A DNA stretch of 64,000 nucleotides, taken from contig NC_017075.1 in NCBI RefSeq assembly GCF_000284255.1, positions 868,001 to 932,000 on the forward strand, given 5' to 3'. How positions within the stretch are numbered: position 1 is the stretch's first letter; every line of letters starts with the position of its first letter. Shown here in pieces: positions 1-8,846 of this stretch. Source of the DNA: Rubrivivax gelatinosus IL144. Lineage in GTDB: Bacteria; Pseudomonadota; Gammaproteobacteria; Burkholderiales; Burkholderiaceae_C. The notes beneath the pieces were generated by a model. It saw only the letters and a program-made list of their open reading frames with translations. It did no database searches and had not been told where the DNA came from. The position numbers and the translations under genes are program-made.

Positions 1-715
1 CTACTTCTTCGCCGACCTGCTGCGCCACTCGCCGGCGGCGCTGCGCCGCTTCTCGCTCGTCGTCGCGCAGATCCACGCCATCGGCAACCGCTCGCTGGTC
101 ATCATCCTGGCCTCGGGCATGGCGGTGGGTTTCGTGCTCGCGCTGCAGATGTACTACGCGCTGGTGACCTACGGCGCTGCCGAGAGCCTGGGGCTGGTGG
201 TCAACCTGTCGCTGGTGCGCGAGCTCGGCCCGGTGGTCGCCGCGCTGCTCTTCGCCGGCCGCGCCGGCACCTCGCTGACCGCCGAGATCGGCCTGATGAA
301 GGCGGGCGAGCAGCTTGCCGCTATGGAGCTGATGGCGATCGACCCGCGCAGCCGCGTGCTCGCGCCGCGATTCCTGGGCGGCGTCATCTCGATGCCCCTG
401 CTGGCCGCCCTGTTTTCGGCGATCGGCATTCTGGGGGCGTGGGTGGTCGCGGTGTTGCTGATCGGCGTCGACGCCGGCAACTTCTGGTCGATCATGCAAT
501 CCAGCGTCGACGTCTGGCGCGACGTCGGCAACGGCATCGTCAAGAGCTTCGTCTTCGGCGTCATCTGCACGTCGGTGGCGCTGTACCAGGGTTACGAGAC
601 GCAAGCCACGCCCGAAGGCGTGGCCCACGCGACGACACGCACCGTCGTCATCGCATCGCTGTCTGTGCTGGCAACGGACTTCCTGTTGACCGCGCTGATG
701 TTCTCGACGCCGTGA
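1..715 (+). CDS. mlaE: MlaE, ABC-type phospholipid transport permease (5' truncated)
   Basis: Inner-membrane permease of the Mla system, which moves phospholipids between the outer and inner membranes to keep the outer leaflet free of them. The reading frame is open from base 2, so the first residues lie outside the window; 237 residues are visible. The MlaE core is recognisable: hydrophobic segments, the LVRELGPVVAALLFAGRAG region and the following conserved EIGLMKAGEQLAAMELM stretch near visible residues 75-115. MlaD follows after 22 bases. The ATPase gene mlaF would be expected just upstream of the window. Identification is firm; only the N-terminus is missing. Confidence 0.95.
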   Translation, partial: YFFADLLRHSPAALRRFSLVVAQIHAIGNRSLVIILASGMAVGFVLALQMYYALVTYGAAESLGLVVNLSLVRELGPVVAALLFAGRAGTSLTAEIGLMKAGEQLAAMELMAIDPRSRVLAPRFLGGVISMPLLAALFSAIGILGAWVVAVLLIGVDAGNFWSIMQSSVDVWRDVGNGIVKSFVFGVICTSVALYQGYETQATPEGVAHATTRTVVIASLSVLATDFLLTALMFSTP

Positions 716-737
716 TCCGGCGCCGCTGAGGAAAAGA

Positions 738-1226
738 ATGGGAAAGAAGGGTATCGAGACGCTCGTCGGGTTGTTCGTCCTGCTGGGCCTGTGCGGGTTC
801 GTGTTCCTGGCGCTGAAGGCGGCCAACCTGGGCAGCTTCAGCAGCCACGGCACCACCTACTCGCTGACGGCGCGCTTCGACAACATCGGCGGGCTGAAGG
901 TGCGTGCGCCGGTGCGCAGCGCCGGCGTCGTTGTCGGCCGCGTCAAGGCGATTTCGCTGGACCCCAAGACCTTCCAGGGCGTGGTCGAGCTCGACGTCGA
1001 CCAGCGCTTCCAGTTCCCCAAGGACTCGTCGGCCAAGATCCTGACCTCCGGCCTGCTGGGTGACCAGTACATCGGCCTGGAGCCCGGCGGCGACGATCAG
1101 AACCTGAAGTCCGGTGACGTCGTCGCCCAGACCCAGTCGGCCGTGGTGCTGGAGAACCTGATCGGCCAGTTCATGACCGGCAAGGCCGCCGACGCCGGCA
1201 ACGGCGCCGCGGGGACGGCACCGTGA
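738..1226 (+). CDS. mlaD: MlaD, outer-membrane lipid asymmetry MCE-domain protein
   Basis: Periplasmic lipid-binding subunit of the Mla transporter, anchored in the inner membrane, where it forms a hexameric ring on the MlaFEDB complex. The 162 residues hold one N-terminal membrane helix (about residues 7-27) and a single MCE domain (about 38-116, with the family's VRAPVRSAGVVVGRV stretch). The ATG is preceded by a GAGGAAAAG Shine-Dalgarno sequence. Its stop codon overlaps the GTG start of mlaA, so the two are probably translationally coupled. Length and domain layout are typical for beta- and gammaproteobacterial MlaD. Confidence 0.95.
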   Translation: MGKKGIETLVGLFVLLGLCGFVFLALKAANLGSFSSHGTTYSLTARFDNIGGLKVRAPVRSAGVVVGRVKAISLDPKTFQGVVELDVDQRFQFPKDSSAKILTSGLLGDQYIGLEPGGDDQNLKSGDVVAQTQSAVVLENLIGQFMTGKAADAGNGAAGTAP

Positions 1227-1984
1227 AGCGCCTGTCCGTCGCGCTGGCCGTCGCCGCGCTCGCCGCGGGTTGTGCCACGACACCGGCGCCGTCCGCCGAT
1301 GGCGCCTCGGCGCCGGTGCAGGCCGCGTCGCCGGTCGACCCGTGGGAGAACTGGAACCGCAAGGTCTTCGCGTTCAACGACAAGGTCGACGATGCCGTCG
1401 TGCGTCCGGTCGCGCAGGCGTACCGCGACAACGTGCCCGAGCTGGTGCGCACCGGCGTCGGCAACGTGCTGCGCAACATCTACGACGTCTGGTCGACGGT
1501 CAACCAGTTCCTCCAGGGCAAGCCCAAGGAAGGCCTGGAGATGGGCGCGCGGGTCGTCACCAACACGACGATCGGCCTGTTCGGCCTCGTCGACTGGGGC
1601 ACCCAGGTCGGCCTGACGCGCAAGACCGAGGACTTCGGCCAGACGCTGGGCGTCTGGGGCTTCGGCCCGGGGCCCTACGTCGTGCTGCCTTTCCTCGGCC
1701 CGTCGACGCTGCGCGACACGATCGCGCTGCCGGCCGACCGGCTGTACTCGCCGTCGTCGCTGCCGGAAACCGACGCCGGCCAGTATTCGGTGCTCGCGCT
1801 GGAACTGTTGAACGCCCGCAGCGATCTGTTGGACACCACCAAGCTGCTCGACCAGGTCGCGCTCGACCGCTACTCCTTCGTGCGCGACGCCTATCTGTCG
1901 CGGCGGCTTGACCAGGTCTGGGACGGCGCTCCGCCGCTCCAGGACTACGACGACGGCGACGACGGGGCCGCGCCGGCGCAGTGA
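1223..1984 (+). CDS. mlaA: MlaA/VacJ outer-membrane lipoprotein
   Basis: Outer-membrane lipoprotein that extracts misplaced phospholipids from the outer leaflet and passes them to MlaC. The start is a GTG overlapping the mlaD stop (GTGA). A lipoprotein signal peptide ends in the lipobox LAAGC, giving a lipidated Cys17. The mature part carries the VacJ-family features DPWENWNRKVFAFND near residue 38 and the GFGPGPYVVLPFLGPSTLRD segment near residue 150. The C-terminal tail is acidic (DDGDDG). In beta-proteobacteria mlaA commonly lies inside the mla operon, as here, whereas in E. coli it is encoded elsewhere. Confidence 0.95.
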   Translation: MKRLSVALAVAALAAGCATTPAPSADGASAPVQAASPVDPWENWNRKVFAFNDKVDDAVVRPVAQAYRDNVPELVRTGVGNVLRNIYDVWSTVNQFLQGKPKEGLEMGARVVTNTTIGLFGLVDWGTQVGLTRKTEDFGQTLGVWGFGPGPYVVLPFLGPSTLRDTIALPADRLYSPSSLPETDAGQYSVLALELLNARSDLLDTTKLLDQVALDRYSFVRDAYLSRRLDQVWDGAPPLQDYDDGDDGAAPAQ

Positions 1985-2052
1985 ACCGCCGTCGCGGTTC
2001 GTGCGTTGAAGCGGCATCGCCTCATGGCGCCGTCGCAACCGAAAGGCAAACG

Positions 2053-2673
2053 ATGTTCAAGAAGTTCCTCTCCGGCCTGGCCCTGCTGGGCTTCCTCGTC
2101 GCCGGCGCCCACGCCGAGCCGGGCGCGCCCGACGCGTTCGTGCGCACGATCTCCAACGACGTCATCAACACCGCCAAGACCGACAAGGCGATCCAGTCCG
2201 GCGACATCAACGCCGTCGTCGCGCTGGTCGACAAGAAGGTGATGCCTGCGGTGGCCTTCGAGGTCGTCACGCGTTCGGCGGTCGGCCCGCAGTGGCGCAG
2301 TGCCACACCCGACCAGCGCGCCAAGCTGCAGGCCGAGTTCAAGACGCTGCTGGTGAAGGTCTACGCCGGCGCGCTGACGCAGCTGAAGGACCAGACCGTC
2401 GAGATCACCAAGACCCAGCCGGTGCCCGGCGGCACCCAGGTCGTCGTGCAGTCCGAGGTGCGCGGCAAGGGCGAGCCGATCAAGCTCGACTACCGCCTCG
2501 ACCAGCAGCAAGGCGCCTGGAAGATCATCGACGTCAACGTCGGCGGCATCTGGCTGGTGCAGAGCTACCGCTCGCAGTTCGCCCAGGAGATCAGCGCCGG
2601 CGGCATCGACGGCCTGATCGCCAAGCTGGTGGAGCGCAACAAGGCGCCCGCGCAGCCGGCCAAGAAGGGCTGA
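2053..2673 (+). CDS. mlaC: MlaC, periplasmic phospholipid shuttle
   Basis: Soluble periplasmic carrier that ferries a phospholipid between MlaA and the MlaFEDB complex. I place the start at the ATG giving MFKKFLSGLALLGFLVAGAHA, which is a clean Sec signal peptide with an AHA cleavage site; an upstream in-frame ATG at 1981 would add an unlikely 24-residue extension. The mature part has the Ttg2D/MlaC features VMPAVAFEVVTRSAVGPQWR and the C-terminal KIIDVNVGGIWLVQSYRSQF motif. Total length is 206 residues. It is followed one base later by mlaB. Confidence 0.94.
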   Translation: MFKKFLSGLALLGFLVAGAHAEPGAPDAFVRTISNDVINTAKTDKAIQSGDINAVVALVDKKVMPAVAFEVVTRSAVGPQWRSATPDQRAKLQAEFKTLLVKVYAGALTQLKDQTVEITKTQPVPGGTQVVVQSEVRGKGEPIKLDYRLDQQQGAWKIIDVNVGGIWLVQSYRSQFAQEISAGGIDGLIAKLVERNKAPAQPAKKG

Positions 2674-2674
2674 G

Positions 2675-2935
2675 ATGAAGCTGCCCGCGACCGCCACGCT
2701 GGCCCAGGCCAACGAGCTGCTGCGTCAGCTCGGTGAGGACACCGAAGTCGTCGACGCCAGCGAACTCGCCGATTTCGACAGCTCGGCGGTCGCGCTGCTG
2801 CTCGAAGCCCGCCGCCGCGCCGCGGCCCGCGGGCGCACGCTGCGCATCGACGGCGCCCAGGCCCAGCTCGTCGAGCTGGCGCGCCTGTATGGCGTCGACG
2901 AGCTGCTGGGCCTGCCGGCCGCCGAAGCGGCCTGA
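2675..2935 (+). CDS. mlaB: MlaB, STAS-domain protein of the Mla transporter
   Basis: Cytoplasmic STAS-domain subunit that binds the MlaF ATPase and is needed for assembly and activity of the transporter. The 86 residues form a single STAS fold with the DASELADFDSSAVALLLEARR segment around residues 26-46, where the first serine of a phosphorylatable STAS protein is expected. It starts one base after the mlaC stop, so it is the last gene of the operon. Its stop codon lies inside a 14-base palindrome shared with the stop of the convergent hexR gene. Confidence 0.9.
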   Translation: MKLPATATLAQANELLRQLGEDTEVVDASELADFDSSAVALLLEARRRAAARGRTLRIDGAQAQLVELARLYGVDELLGLPAAEAA

Positions 2936-2945
2936 GCCGGCTCAG
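2932..2945. terminator. Palindrome spanning both stop codons of mlaB and hexR
   Basis: The sequence CTGAGCCGGCTCAG is a perfect 14-base inverted repeat. It contains the TGA of mlaB on one strand and the TGA of hexR on the other. With only six bases between the two genes it is the only candidate for a bidirectional terminator, but it lacks a T-tract and the hairpin would have no real loop, so termination is inferred only from position. Confidence 0.35.
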
Positions 2946-3901
2946 CCGTCGGCGTCCTCGGCCAGCCGCTGGCCGTCGGAATAACGCCGGTTGCGCAGGT
3001 TCTTCTTGATCTCCGAGAGCGTCGGCCGCAGCGCGGCCGAGCCCAGGCGCAGCGCGACGCCGGTGGCCAGGATGTCGACGATCGTCAGGTGCAGCAGCCG
3101 CGAGACCATCGGGCTGTAGCGGTCGGCGTCTTCCGGATGGTCGGCGGCCAGCAGGATGTGGCCCGGCGAGCCCAGCGCCAGCGTCGCCAGCGGCGAGCCG
3201 CTGGCGGTGATGACGATCACCGTCGCGCCCTTGCGGCGCGCGATCTCGGCGACGTCCAGGATGTCGCGGCTGCGCCCCGAGTTGCTGATGACGACGGCGC
3301 AATCGCCTTCGGAGAGCATGGTCGCGCTCATCACCTGCACGTGGCCGTCGCTGATGGCCATCGAGTTGACGCCCAGGCGGAAGAACTTGTGCTGCGCGTC
3401 CAGCGCCACGATGCCGGAGTTGCCGACACCGTAGAACTCGATGCGCCGGCTGTGGCGGCCGGCTTCGGTGAGCGCGCCGATCGCGTCCTCGATCGCCTGG
3501 CTGGCGGCGGCGTTGCGGTAGCGCAGCAGCGCGGCGACGGCGTTGTCGACGACCTTGATGACCAGGTCGCCGGCCTTGTCGTCCTCCTCGACGGCGCGGT
3601 GCACGAAGGGTACGCCTTCGTTGACGCTGCCGGCGAGCTTGATCTTGAAGTCCGCCAGGCCGTCGTAGCCGACGCTGCGGCAAAAGCGCACGACGGTGGG
3701 CTTGCTGACGCGGGCGCGCTCGGCGAGTTCGCCGACCGGCAGGCTGGCGAAGCCGCGTGCGTCGGCCAGCAGCAGGCGTGCGACGCGCTGCTCGGCCGGC
3801 GGCAGGGCGGGGATCGAGGCCCGGATGCGTTCGAGCATCGGGCTCATCTCGGCGACCGGCTCCCGGACGGGGCGCGGTGTGGTGCTCGGAAAGTGGTTCA
3901 T
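2942..3901 (-). CDS. hexR: HexR-type transcriptional regulator (RpiR family: HTH plus SIS domain)
   Basis: Sugar-phosphate-responsive regulator. In HexR-type proteins the SIS domain binds 2-keto-3-deoxy-6-phosphogluconate, which releases DNA. The 319-residue protein has an N-terminal RpiR helix-turn-helix (about residues 25-95, with ELAERARVSKPTVVRFCRSVG) and a C-terminal SIS domain (about 140-270, with FYGVGNSG and ISNSGRSRD motifs). Its ATG overlaps the zwf stop (ATGA), making zwf-hexR one operon. Together with tal and pgi nearby this is the classic HexR gene set. A second in-frame ATG (MSPMLERIR) 18 residues later is possible as the start. Confidence 0.88.
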   Translation of the reverse strand: MNHFPSTTPRPVREPVAEMSPMLERIRASIPALPPAEQRVARLLLADARGFASLPVGELAERARVSKPTVVRFCRSVGYDGLADFKIKLAGSVNEGVPFVHRAVEEDDKAGDLVIKVVDNAVAALLRYRNAAASQAIEDAIGALTEAGRHSRRIEFYGVGNSGIVALDAQHKFFRLGVNSMAISDGHVQVMSATMLSEGDCAVVISNSGRSRDILDVAEIARRKGATVIVITASGSPLATLALGSPGHILLAADHPEDADRYSPMVSRLLHLTIVDILATGVALRLGSAALRPTLSEIKKNLRNRRYSDGQRLAEDADG

Positions 3902-5343
3902 TGCTCTTCTGCCCAGGCGCAGCTGTCGCGCGCGACGAGCGCGCTGGCGGCTGCCGGGCCCCAGCTGCCGGCCGCGTAGGGGCGCGGCCCGGTCGGGTCG
4001 TTGTCCCAGGCGTCCAGCACCGGTTCGACCCAGCGCCAGGCCTGTTCCTGTTCGTCGCTGCGCACGAACAGGTTCAGCCGCCCGGCGATCGCGTCGAGCA
4101 GCAGGCGCTCGTAGGCGCCCACCCGCTCGCTCGGGAAAGCCTTGTCGAAGTCCAGGTCCAGCGACACCGGCGACAACACCTCGTTGGTGCTGCCGCCGGT
4201 CGCGGCCAGCAGGTGCAGCTCCAGCCCGTCCTCGGGCTGCAGCTTGATGACCAGGCGGTTGGCGCGCCGCGTGCCCGGGAAGATCGGGTGCGGCACCTCG
4301 CGGAAGTTGACGACGATGTGCGCGTCCTGCTCGGCCAGGCGCTTGCCGGTGCGCAGGTAGAAGGGCACGCCAGCCCAGCGCCAGTTCTGGATCTCGGTGC
4401 GCAGCGCGACGAAGGTCTCGCAGCGGCTGCCGGCCGGCACCTTGACCTCGTCGAGGTAGCCCGGCACCGCCTGGCCCTCGACGCTGCCGGCGCGGTACTG
4501 GCCGCGCACGACATCGCGCGCCACGGTCTCGGGCGTGAACGGGCGCAGCGAACGCAGCACCTTCAGCTTCTCGTCGCGGATCGCGTCGGCCGCGCTCGAC
4601 GACGGCGGCTCCATCGCGATCATCGTCAGCAGCTGCAGCGCGTGGTTCTGGATCATGTCGCGCAGCGCGCCGGTGCGGTCGTAGTAGTCGCCGCGCGTGC
4701 CCACACCCAGCGACTCGGCCAGCGTGATCTGGATGTTGGCGATCCACTCGCGCCGCCACAGCGGCTCGAACAAGGCGTTGCCGAAGCGCAGCGCCATCAG
4801 GTTCTGCACCGCGGGCTTGCCGAGGTAGTGGTCGATGCGCAGCGCCTGGCGCTCGTCGAAGACCGAACGCACGACGCGGTTGATCTGCTGTGCGCTCGCC
4901 AGGTCGTGGCCCAGCGGCTTCTCCAGCACGATGCGCACGTGCGGGCCGACGATGCCGGCGGCGCCCAGCTGTTCGCAGATCACCGGGAACAGGTAGGGGC
5001 TGGTCGCCAGGTACATCAGCGCCGTGTCGGCGCCGCGTTCGGCCAGCCAGGCCTTGAGGCCGGCGTAGTCCTCGGGCTTGGACAGATCCATGCGCCGGTA
5101 GTGCAGCAGCTGCGCGAACTCGTCGAACTCGGCGTCGTTCGGGCGCTTGCTGCTCTCGACGGCGGCGAAACGCTCGCGCACGAAGGCGCGGTACTCGTCG
5201 TCGCTGCGTTCGTCGCGCGCGACGGCGAGGATGCGGCCGCCCTCGGGCAGCTTGTGGTGGCGCCAGGCCTGGAACAGCGCCGGCAGCAGCTTGCGCCAGG
5301 TCAGGTCGCCGGTGCCACCGAAAAAGACGAGGTCGAAGGACAT
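3898..5343 (-). CDS. zwf: Glucose-6-phosphate 1-dehydrogenase
   Basis: Oxidises glucose 6-phosphate to 6-phosphogluconolactone with NAD(P)+, feeding the pentose phosphate or Entner-Doudoroff route. The 481-residue length is normal. The N-terminal nucleotide-binding motif is GGTGDLTWRKLLPALF and the active-site motif IDHYLGK is intact around residue 170. The residue after the lysine is Pro rather than the usual Glu. Transcription should start from a good sigma-70 promoter at 5377-5405, with a HexR-like box at the predicted start site. The stop codon overlaps the hexR start. Confidence 0.96.
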   Translation of the reverse strand: MSFDLVFFGGTGDLTWRKLLPALFQAWRHHKLPEGGRILAVARDERSDDEYRAFVRERFAAVESSKRPNDAEFDEFAQLLHYRRMDLSKPEDYAGLKAWLAERGADTALMYLATSPYLFPVICEQLGAAGIVGPHVRIVLEKPLGHDLASAQQINRVVRSVFDERQALRIDHYLGKPAVQNLMALRFGNALFEPLWRREWIANIQITLAESLGVGTRGDYYDRTGALRDMIQNHALQLLTMIAMEPPSSSAADAIRDEKLKVLRSLRPFTPETVARDVVRGQYRAGSVEGQAVPGYLDEVKVPAGSRCETFVALRTEIQNWRWAGVPFYLRTGKRLAEQDAHIVVNFREVPHPIFPGTRRANRLVIKLQPEDGLELHLLAATGGSTNEVLSPVSLDLDFDKAFPSERVGAYERLLLDAIAGRLNLFVRSDEQEQAWRWVEPVLDAWDNDPTGPRPYAAGSWGPAAASALVARDSCAWAEEQ

Positions 5344-5356
5344 GTCGGGGCGTGCA

Positions 5357-5371
5357 TGTAACTAAGTTTCT
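5357..5371 (-). promoter_or_regulatory. Candidate HexR operator of the zwf-hexR operon
   Basis: On the plus strand this reads TGTAACTAAGTTTCT, an imperfect inverted repeat resembling the gammaproteobacterial HexR consensus TGTAATNNNATTACA (one half exact for five bases, the other degenerate). It lies at the expected transcription start of the promoter at 5377-5405, where binding would repress the operon, hexR included. The match is by eye and betaproteobacterial HexR sites may differ. Confidence 0.4.
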
Positions 5372-5376
5372 TCCCG

Positions 5377-5405
5377 ATCATGCTCCGCGGTTTCAGGCCG
5401 GTCAA
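5377..5405 (-). promoter_or_regulatory. Sigma-70 promoter for zwf-hexR
   Basis: Reading the minus strand, a TTGACC -35 element (5400-5405) is separated by exactly 17 bases from a CATGAT -10 element (5377-5382), 33 bases upstream of the zwf ATG. This is the best match to a sigma-70 promoter noticed in the window. Confidence 0.6.
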
Positions 5406-5452
5406 CCGCGGGGCGATCCGGACCCGCCGCGTGGCGGCCGGAGGCCCGCCGG

Positions 5453-6142
5453 CTAGTACGGTACCTCGTAGCGCAGTTCGCGCCAGCGCAGCACCGCCGA
5501 ACGCGGGCCGATTCGCTCCAGTGTCACGCCGGGTGCGGCGGCATCGCCTTCGTGCAGCAGCTGGCCGCCGACGAGCAGCATGCGTGCGGCCGGCTGGTCG
5601 GAATAGATCGCGCCGCCGATCGTCAGCTGCGGCAGGCTGCGGCGCTGTTCGGCCGAAAGCTGGTCGATGGGGATCACGCGGTCGGCGCCCGGTGCCGTGG
5701 CGGCGACGCGGGCCGGGGCGACGACCGGGGCGGGCGCGGGCGGAGCCACTCGGCGCGGCGCCTCGGTCGTGGCGGCGGGCGGCGGCACGATGCGCGGCGG
5801 GCCGACCCGCGGCACCGCCTCGGCGCTCGCCGGCGCTGCCACCGGCGGCGTGTCGAGCCGGGCCGTGGGCGGCGCGGCCGGGGTCGCGGCCGGCACGGGC
5901 GCCGCCTGGGCCACGGTGGCGGCCGGTGCCGCCGGTGCAGCGGGGCGCTGCGTGCCCCACCAGGCGCCGGCGCCGATGGCGGCGAGGGCTGCCGCGCCGC
6001 CGGCCGCGATCCAGGGCCCGCGGCGCGGCGCGGGCGTCGCGGCGGCCGGGGCCGGCGCGGCGGGCTGGGAGTGCAGGCCGGGCACGGCGCCGCGCTCGCG
6101 TTCGGCGTCGGCCCGGCGCAGGGCGTCGAGGATGTAGGACAT
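5453..6142 (-). CDS. gspB: GspB-like type II secretion assembly protein
   Basis: Partner of the GspA ATPase. In Aeromonas the GspA-GspB (ExeA-ExeB) complex helps insert the secretin through peptidoglycan. The 229-residue protein begins MSYILDALRRADAER, the typical GspB N-terminus. It has one membrane helix (about residues 43-64), a long Ala/Pro-rich linker and a C-terminal GspB domain (about 160-229: PIDQLSAEQRRSLPQLTIGG, then a conserved IYSDQP stretch). It starts four bases after the gspA stop, so the pair is an operon. No other type II secretion genes lie in the window. Confidence 0.87.
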   Translation of the reverse strand: MSYILDALRRADAERERGAVPGLHSQPAAPAPAAATPAPRRGPWIAAGGAAALAAIGAGAWWGTQRPAAPAAPAATVAQAAPVPAATPAAPPTARLDTPPVAAPASAEAVPRVGPPRIVPPPAATTEAPRRVAPPAPAPVVAPARVAATAPGADRVIPIDQLSAEQRRSLPQLTIGGAIYSDQPAARMLLVGGQLLHEGDAAAPGVTLERIGPRSAVLRWRELRYEVPY

Positions 6143-6146
6143 GGTC

Positions 6147-7742
6147 TCAGCGGGTCAGCGCGAGCCGCGGCGCGGTGTCGCCGTCGGGCCGCAGGATCTG
6201 CATCAGCGTCAGCGGGCCGGCGCGGCCGTCGGGCTGCAGCCCGTGCGCGACCTGGAAGGCGACGATGCGCGGTGCCAGCGCGCCGCGGCCGGGCAGGCGT
6301 TCGTCCAGCCAGGCCGCGAGCGTCGCCGCGCCGCCGGGCGCGCCCCAGCCGGGCGGCGGCCGCCACAGCGTCGCGAACTCGCCGCGCCACAGCGTGGCCA
6401 GCGTCGCCAGTTCGACGCTCGCTTCGCCGCCTTCGGCGAAGGCCAGCGTCGCGTGCTCGGCCGACAGGCCGGTCAGCAGCACGACGCCGCTGCGGCCGTC
6501 GCTGCCGTGCAGCGTCAGCAGGCCCGGACGGCCGAGGTCGCGCACCTGGGCCAGGCCGGTCTTCGTGCGCCAGCAGGCCAGGCCGCTGGCGGCCAGCGCG
6601 CTGCACGGTTCGCCGGCCCCGGGCTCGGCTTTCCAGCGTTTGGCGAGCGAGCGCACGCCGTCGGCCTCGCGCGCCGCGGCGCGCGCCAGCAGCGCCTCGG
6701 CGTCGAGTTCGTCGGCCACCGGGGCCGGCGCAGCCGATGCCGCGGCGACCGGCACCGAGGCGTTTGCCGAGGCCGCCGCTGGCGCCGGGGCCGCGTGCAC
6801 GGCCGGGGCCACCGGCGCCGCGGCGACGCCGCCACGCCCGGCCTGCCAGGCCAGCGCGCCGACGGCCAGCGCCGCGAAGCCCAGCACGGCCGCCACGGCC
6901 GGCGCCCGCGACGGCGTCGGGGACGGCGGCACGGTGCCGAAGACCTCGTGCGCCGCACGTTCGACGACGGCGCGCCCGACACGCCGCTGCCCCTGCGCGT
7001 AGCCGCCGAGCAGCGCCCGGTCGGCGAGCAGGTTGATGCGCCGCGGCACGCCGCCGCACAGCCGGTGCAGCGCCGCCAGCGCCTCGTCGTCGAAAGGCGG
7101 CTCGCCGCTCAGCCCGGCCACCGCCAGGCGGTGGCGCACGTAGGCCGCGGTCTCGGCGGCGTCCAGCGCCGGCAGGTGGTAGCGCGCGATGACACGCTGG
7201 GCGAGCTGCTCCAGGTCGGGCCGCGCCAGCATCGTGCGCAGCTCGGGCTGGCCGATCAGCACGATCTGCAGCAGCTTGCGCTCGTCGGTCTCGAGGTTGG
7301 TCAGCAGGCGCAGCTGCTCCAGCACTTCGGGCGCCAGCGCCTGGGCCTCGTCGATGACCAGCACCGCGTGGCGGCCGGCGGCGTGCGCGGCCAGCAGGAA
7401 ACGGTTCAGCGCGTCGACATAGGCCTTCACCGTCGCCGCGCCGGCCGGCACCTCGAGGCGGAACTCGTCGCAGACGGTCTGCAGCAGCTCCAGCGCGTCG
7501 AGCTTGGGGTTGAAGACGTAGGCCACGTCGCAGTGCGCCGGCACCTGCTCCAGGAAGCAGCGGCAGACGGTGGTCTTGCCGGCGCCGATCTCGCCGGTCA
7601 GCAGCACGAAGCCGCCGCCGCCGGACAGGCCGTAGAGCAGATGCGCCAGCGCCTCGCGGTGCGCTTCGCTCATGTAGAGGAAACGCGGGTCGGGGGCGAT
7701 CGAGAAGGGCTCGCGCTGCAGGCCGTAGAAGCTCGCGTACAT
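6147..7742 (-). CDS. gspA: GspA/ExeA-like AAA ATPase with peptidoglycan-binding domain
   Basis: Inner-membrane ATPase linked to type II secretin assembly. It begins MYASFYGLQREPFSIAPDP, the ExeA signature, followed by a Walker A motif (LTGEIGAGKTT, near residue 50) and a Walker B motif (HAVLVIDEAQAL, near 130). After the AAA domain comes one membrane helix (about residues 285-303) and a periplasmic part ending in a peptidoglycan-binding-1-like segment (IVAFQVAHGLQPDGRAGPLT). At 531 residues it matches the family. The related MSHA-biogenesis ATPase MshM is the main alternative, but pairing with gspB supports GspA. Confidence 0.85.
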   Translation of the reverse strand: MYASFYGLQREPFSIAPDPRFLYMSEAHREALAHLLYGLSGGGGFVLLTGEIGAGKTTVCRCFLEQVPAHCDVAYVFNPKLDALELLQTVCDEFRLEVPAGAATVKAYVDALNRFLLAAHAAGRHAVLVIDEAQALAPEVLEQLRLLTNLETDERKLLQIVLIGQPELRTMLARPDLEQLAQRVIARYHLPALDAAETAAYVRHRLAVAGLSGEPPFDDEALAALHRLCGGVPRRINLLADRALLGGYAQGQRRVGRAVVERAAHEVFGTVPPSPTPSRAPAVAAVLGFAALAVGALAWQAGRGGVAAAPVAPAVHAAPAPAAASANASVPVAAASAAPAPVADELDAEALLARAAAREADGVRSLAKRWKAEPGAGEPCSALAASGLACWRTKTGLAQVRDLGRPGLLTLHGSDGRSGVVLLTGLSAEHATLAFAEGGEASVELATLATLWRGEFATLWRPPPGWGAPGGAATLAAWLDERLPGRGALAPRIVAFQVAHGLQPDGRAGPLTLMQILRPDGDTAPRLALTR

Positions 7743-7892
7743 CGGGTTCCGGATCGGTCGTGGGGCGTGGCGGCGCGACGGGGGGCGCGAAGACGCCTAG
7801 CATAGCGAGGCCCGGCAACGCTCCATTTCGTATCCGTGTCACACGGTTGCGGGGGCGCAGGCGGTGCAATCCAGACTCTACGCCGATCCCCC

Positions 7893-8846
7893 ATGAACCA
7901 GCTCGACCAGCTCCGCCAGTACACGACCGTCGTCGCCGATACCGGCAACTTCCACCAGCTCGCCCAGTTCGCGCCGCGTGACGCGACGACCAACCCCTCG
8001 CTGATCCTCAAGGCCGTGCGCCAGCCCGAGTACGCGCCGCTGCTGGCCGAGACCGTGGCCGCGCACGCCGCGCGGCCGCTCGACGAGATCGTCGACGAGG
8101 TGCTGGTGCGTTTCGGCCTGGAGATCCTGAAGGTCGTGCCGGGCCGCGTCAGCACCGAGGTCGACGCCCGCCTGTCCTTCGACACCGCGGCGACGATCGA
8201 ACGCGGCCGGCGCATCGCCGCGCTGTACCGCGCCGCCGGCGTCGGCCCCGAGCGCCTGCTGGTCAAGATCGCGTCGACCTGGGAAGGCATCCGCGCCGCC
8301 GAGGTGCTGGAGCGCGAAGGCATCCACTGCAACCTGACGCTGCTCTTCGGCTTCGGCCAGGCCGTGGCCTGCGGCGACGCCGGCGTGACGCTGATCTCGC
8401 CCTTCGTCGGCCGCATCCTCGACTGGCACAAGGCGCGTGCCGGCGCCGCCTGGGACGCCGCGGCCCACAGCGGCGCCGCCGACCCGGGCGTGAAGTCGGT
8501 GACGACGATCTGGCGCCACTACAAGCGCCACGGCCTGGCCACCGAGGTGATGGGCGCGAGCTTCCGCAACGTCGATCAGATCCTGGCGCTGGCCGGCTGC
8601 GACCTGCTGACGATCAGCCCCGAGCTGCTGGCCCAGCTGCAGGCCGCCGACGCCCCGGTCGCGCGCGCGCTCGACCTCGCCGAGGCCCAGGCCGCCGACC
8701 TGCCCGCCGTGCACCTGGACGAAGCCGCGTTCCGCTGGACGCTCAACGAGGACGCGATGGCCACCGAGAAGCTGGCCGAAGGCATCCGCGCCTTCGCCGC
8801 CGACGCCCGCGCGCTGGACGCGCTGATCGAGGAAGCAAGACGATGA
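7893..8846 (+). CDS. tal: Transaldolase
   Basis: Transfers a dihydroxyacetone unit between sugar phosphates in the non-oxidative pentose phosphate pathway. The start is the ATG giving [19 protein letters not shown], which matches the TalB N-terminus; the frame extends upstream but without family similarity. The Schiff-base lysine lies in [16 protein letters not shown], and [12 protein letters not shown] and [11 protein letters not shown] are intact. The length is 317 residues, as in E. coli TalB. Its stop overlaps the pgi start (ATGA), and zwf-hexR is nearby, which suggests shared control of sugar-phosphate flux. Confidence 0.97.
   Translation: MNQLDQLRQYTTVVADTGNFHQLAQFAPRDATTNPSLILKAVRQPEYAPLLAETVAAHAARPLDEIVDEVLVRFGLEILKVVPGRVSTEVDARLSFDTAATIERGRRIAALYRAAGVGPERLLVKIASTWEGIRAAEVLEREGIHCNLTLLFGFGQAVACGDAGVTLISPFVGRILDWHKARAGAAWDAAAHSGAADPGVKSVTTIWRHYKRHGLATEVMGASFRNVDQILALAGCDLLTISPELLAQLQAADAPVARALDLAEAQAADLPAVHLDEAAFRWTLNEDAMATEKLAEGIRAFAADARALDALIEEARR

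Noticed and set aside
7743..7892. HexR operator upstream of tal
   Set aside because: The 150-base gap between gspA and tal shows no TGTAA-type inverted repeat comparable to the one before zwf.
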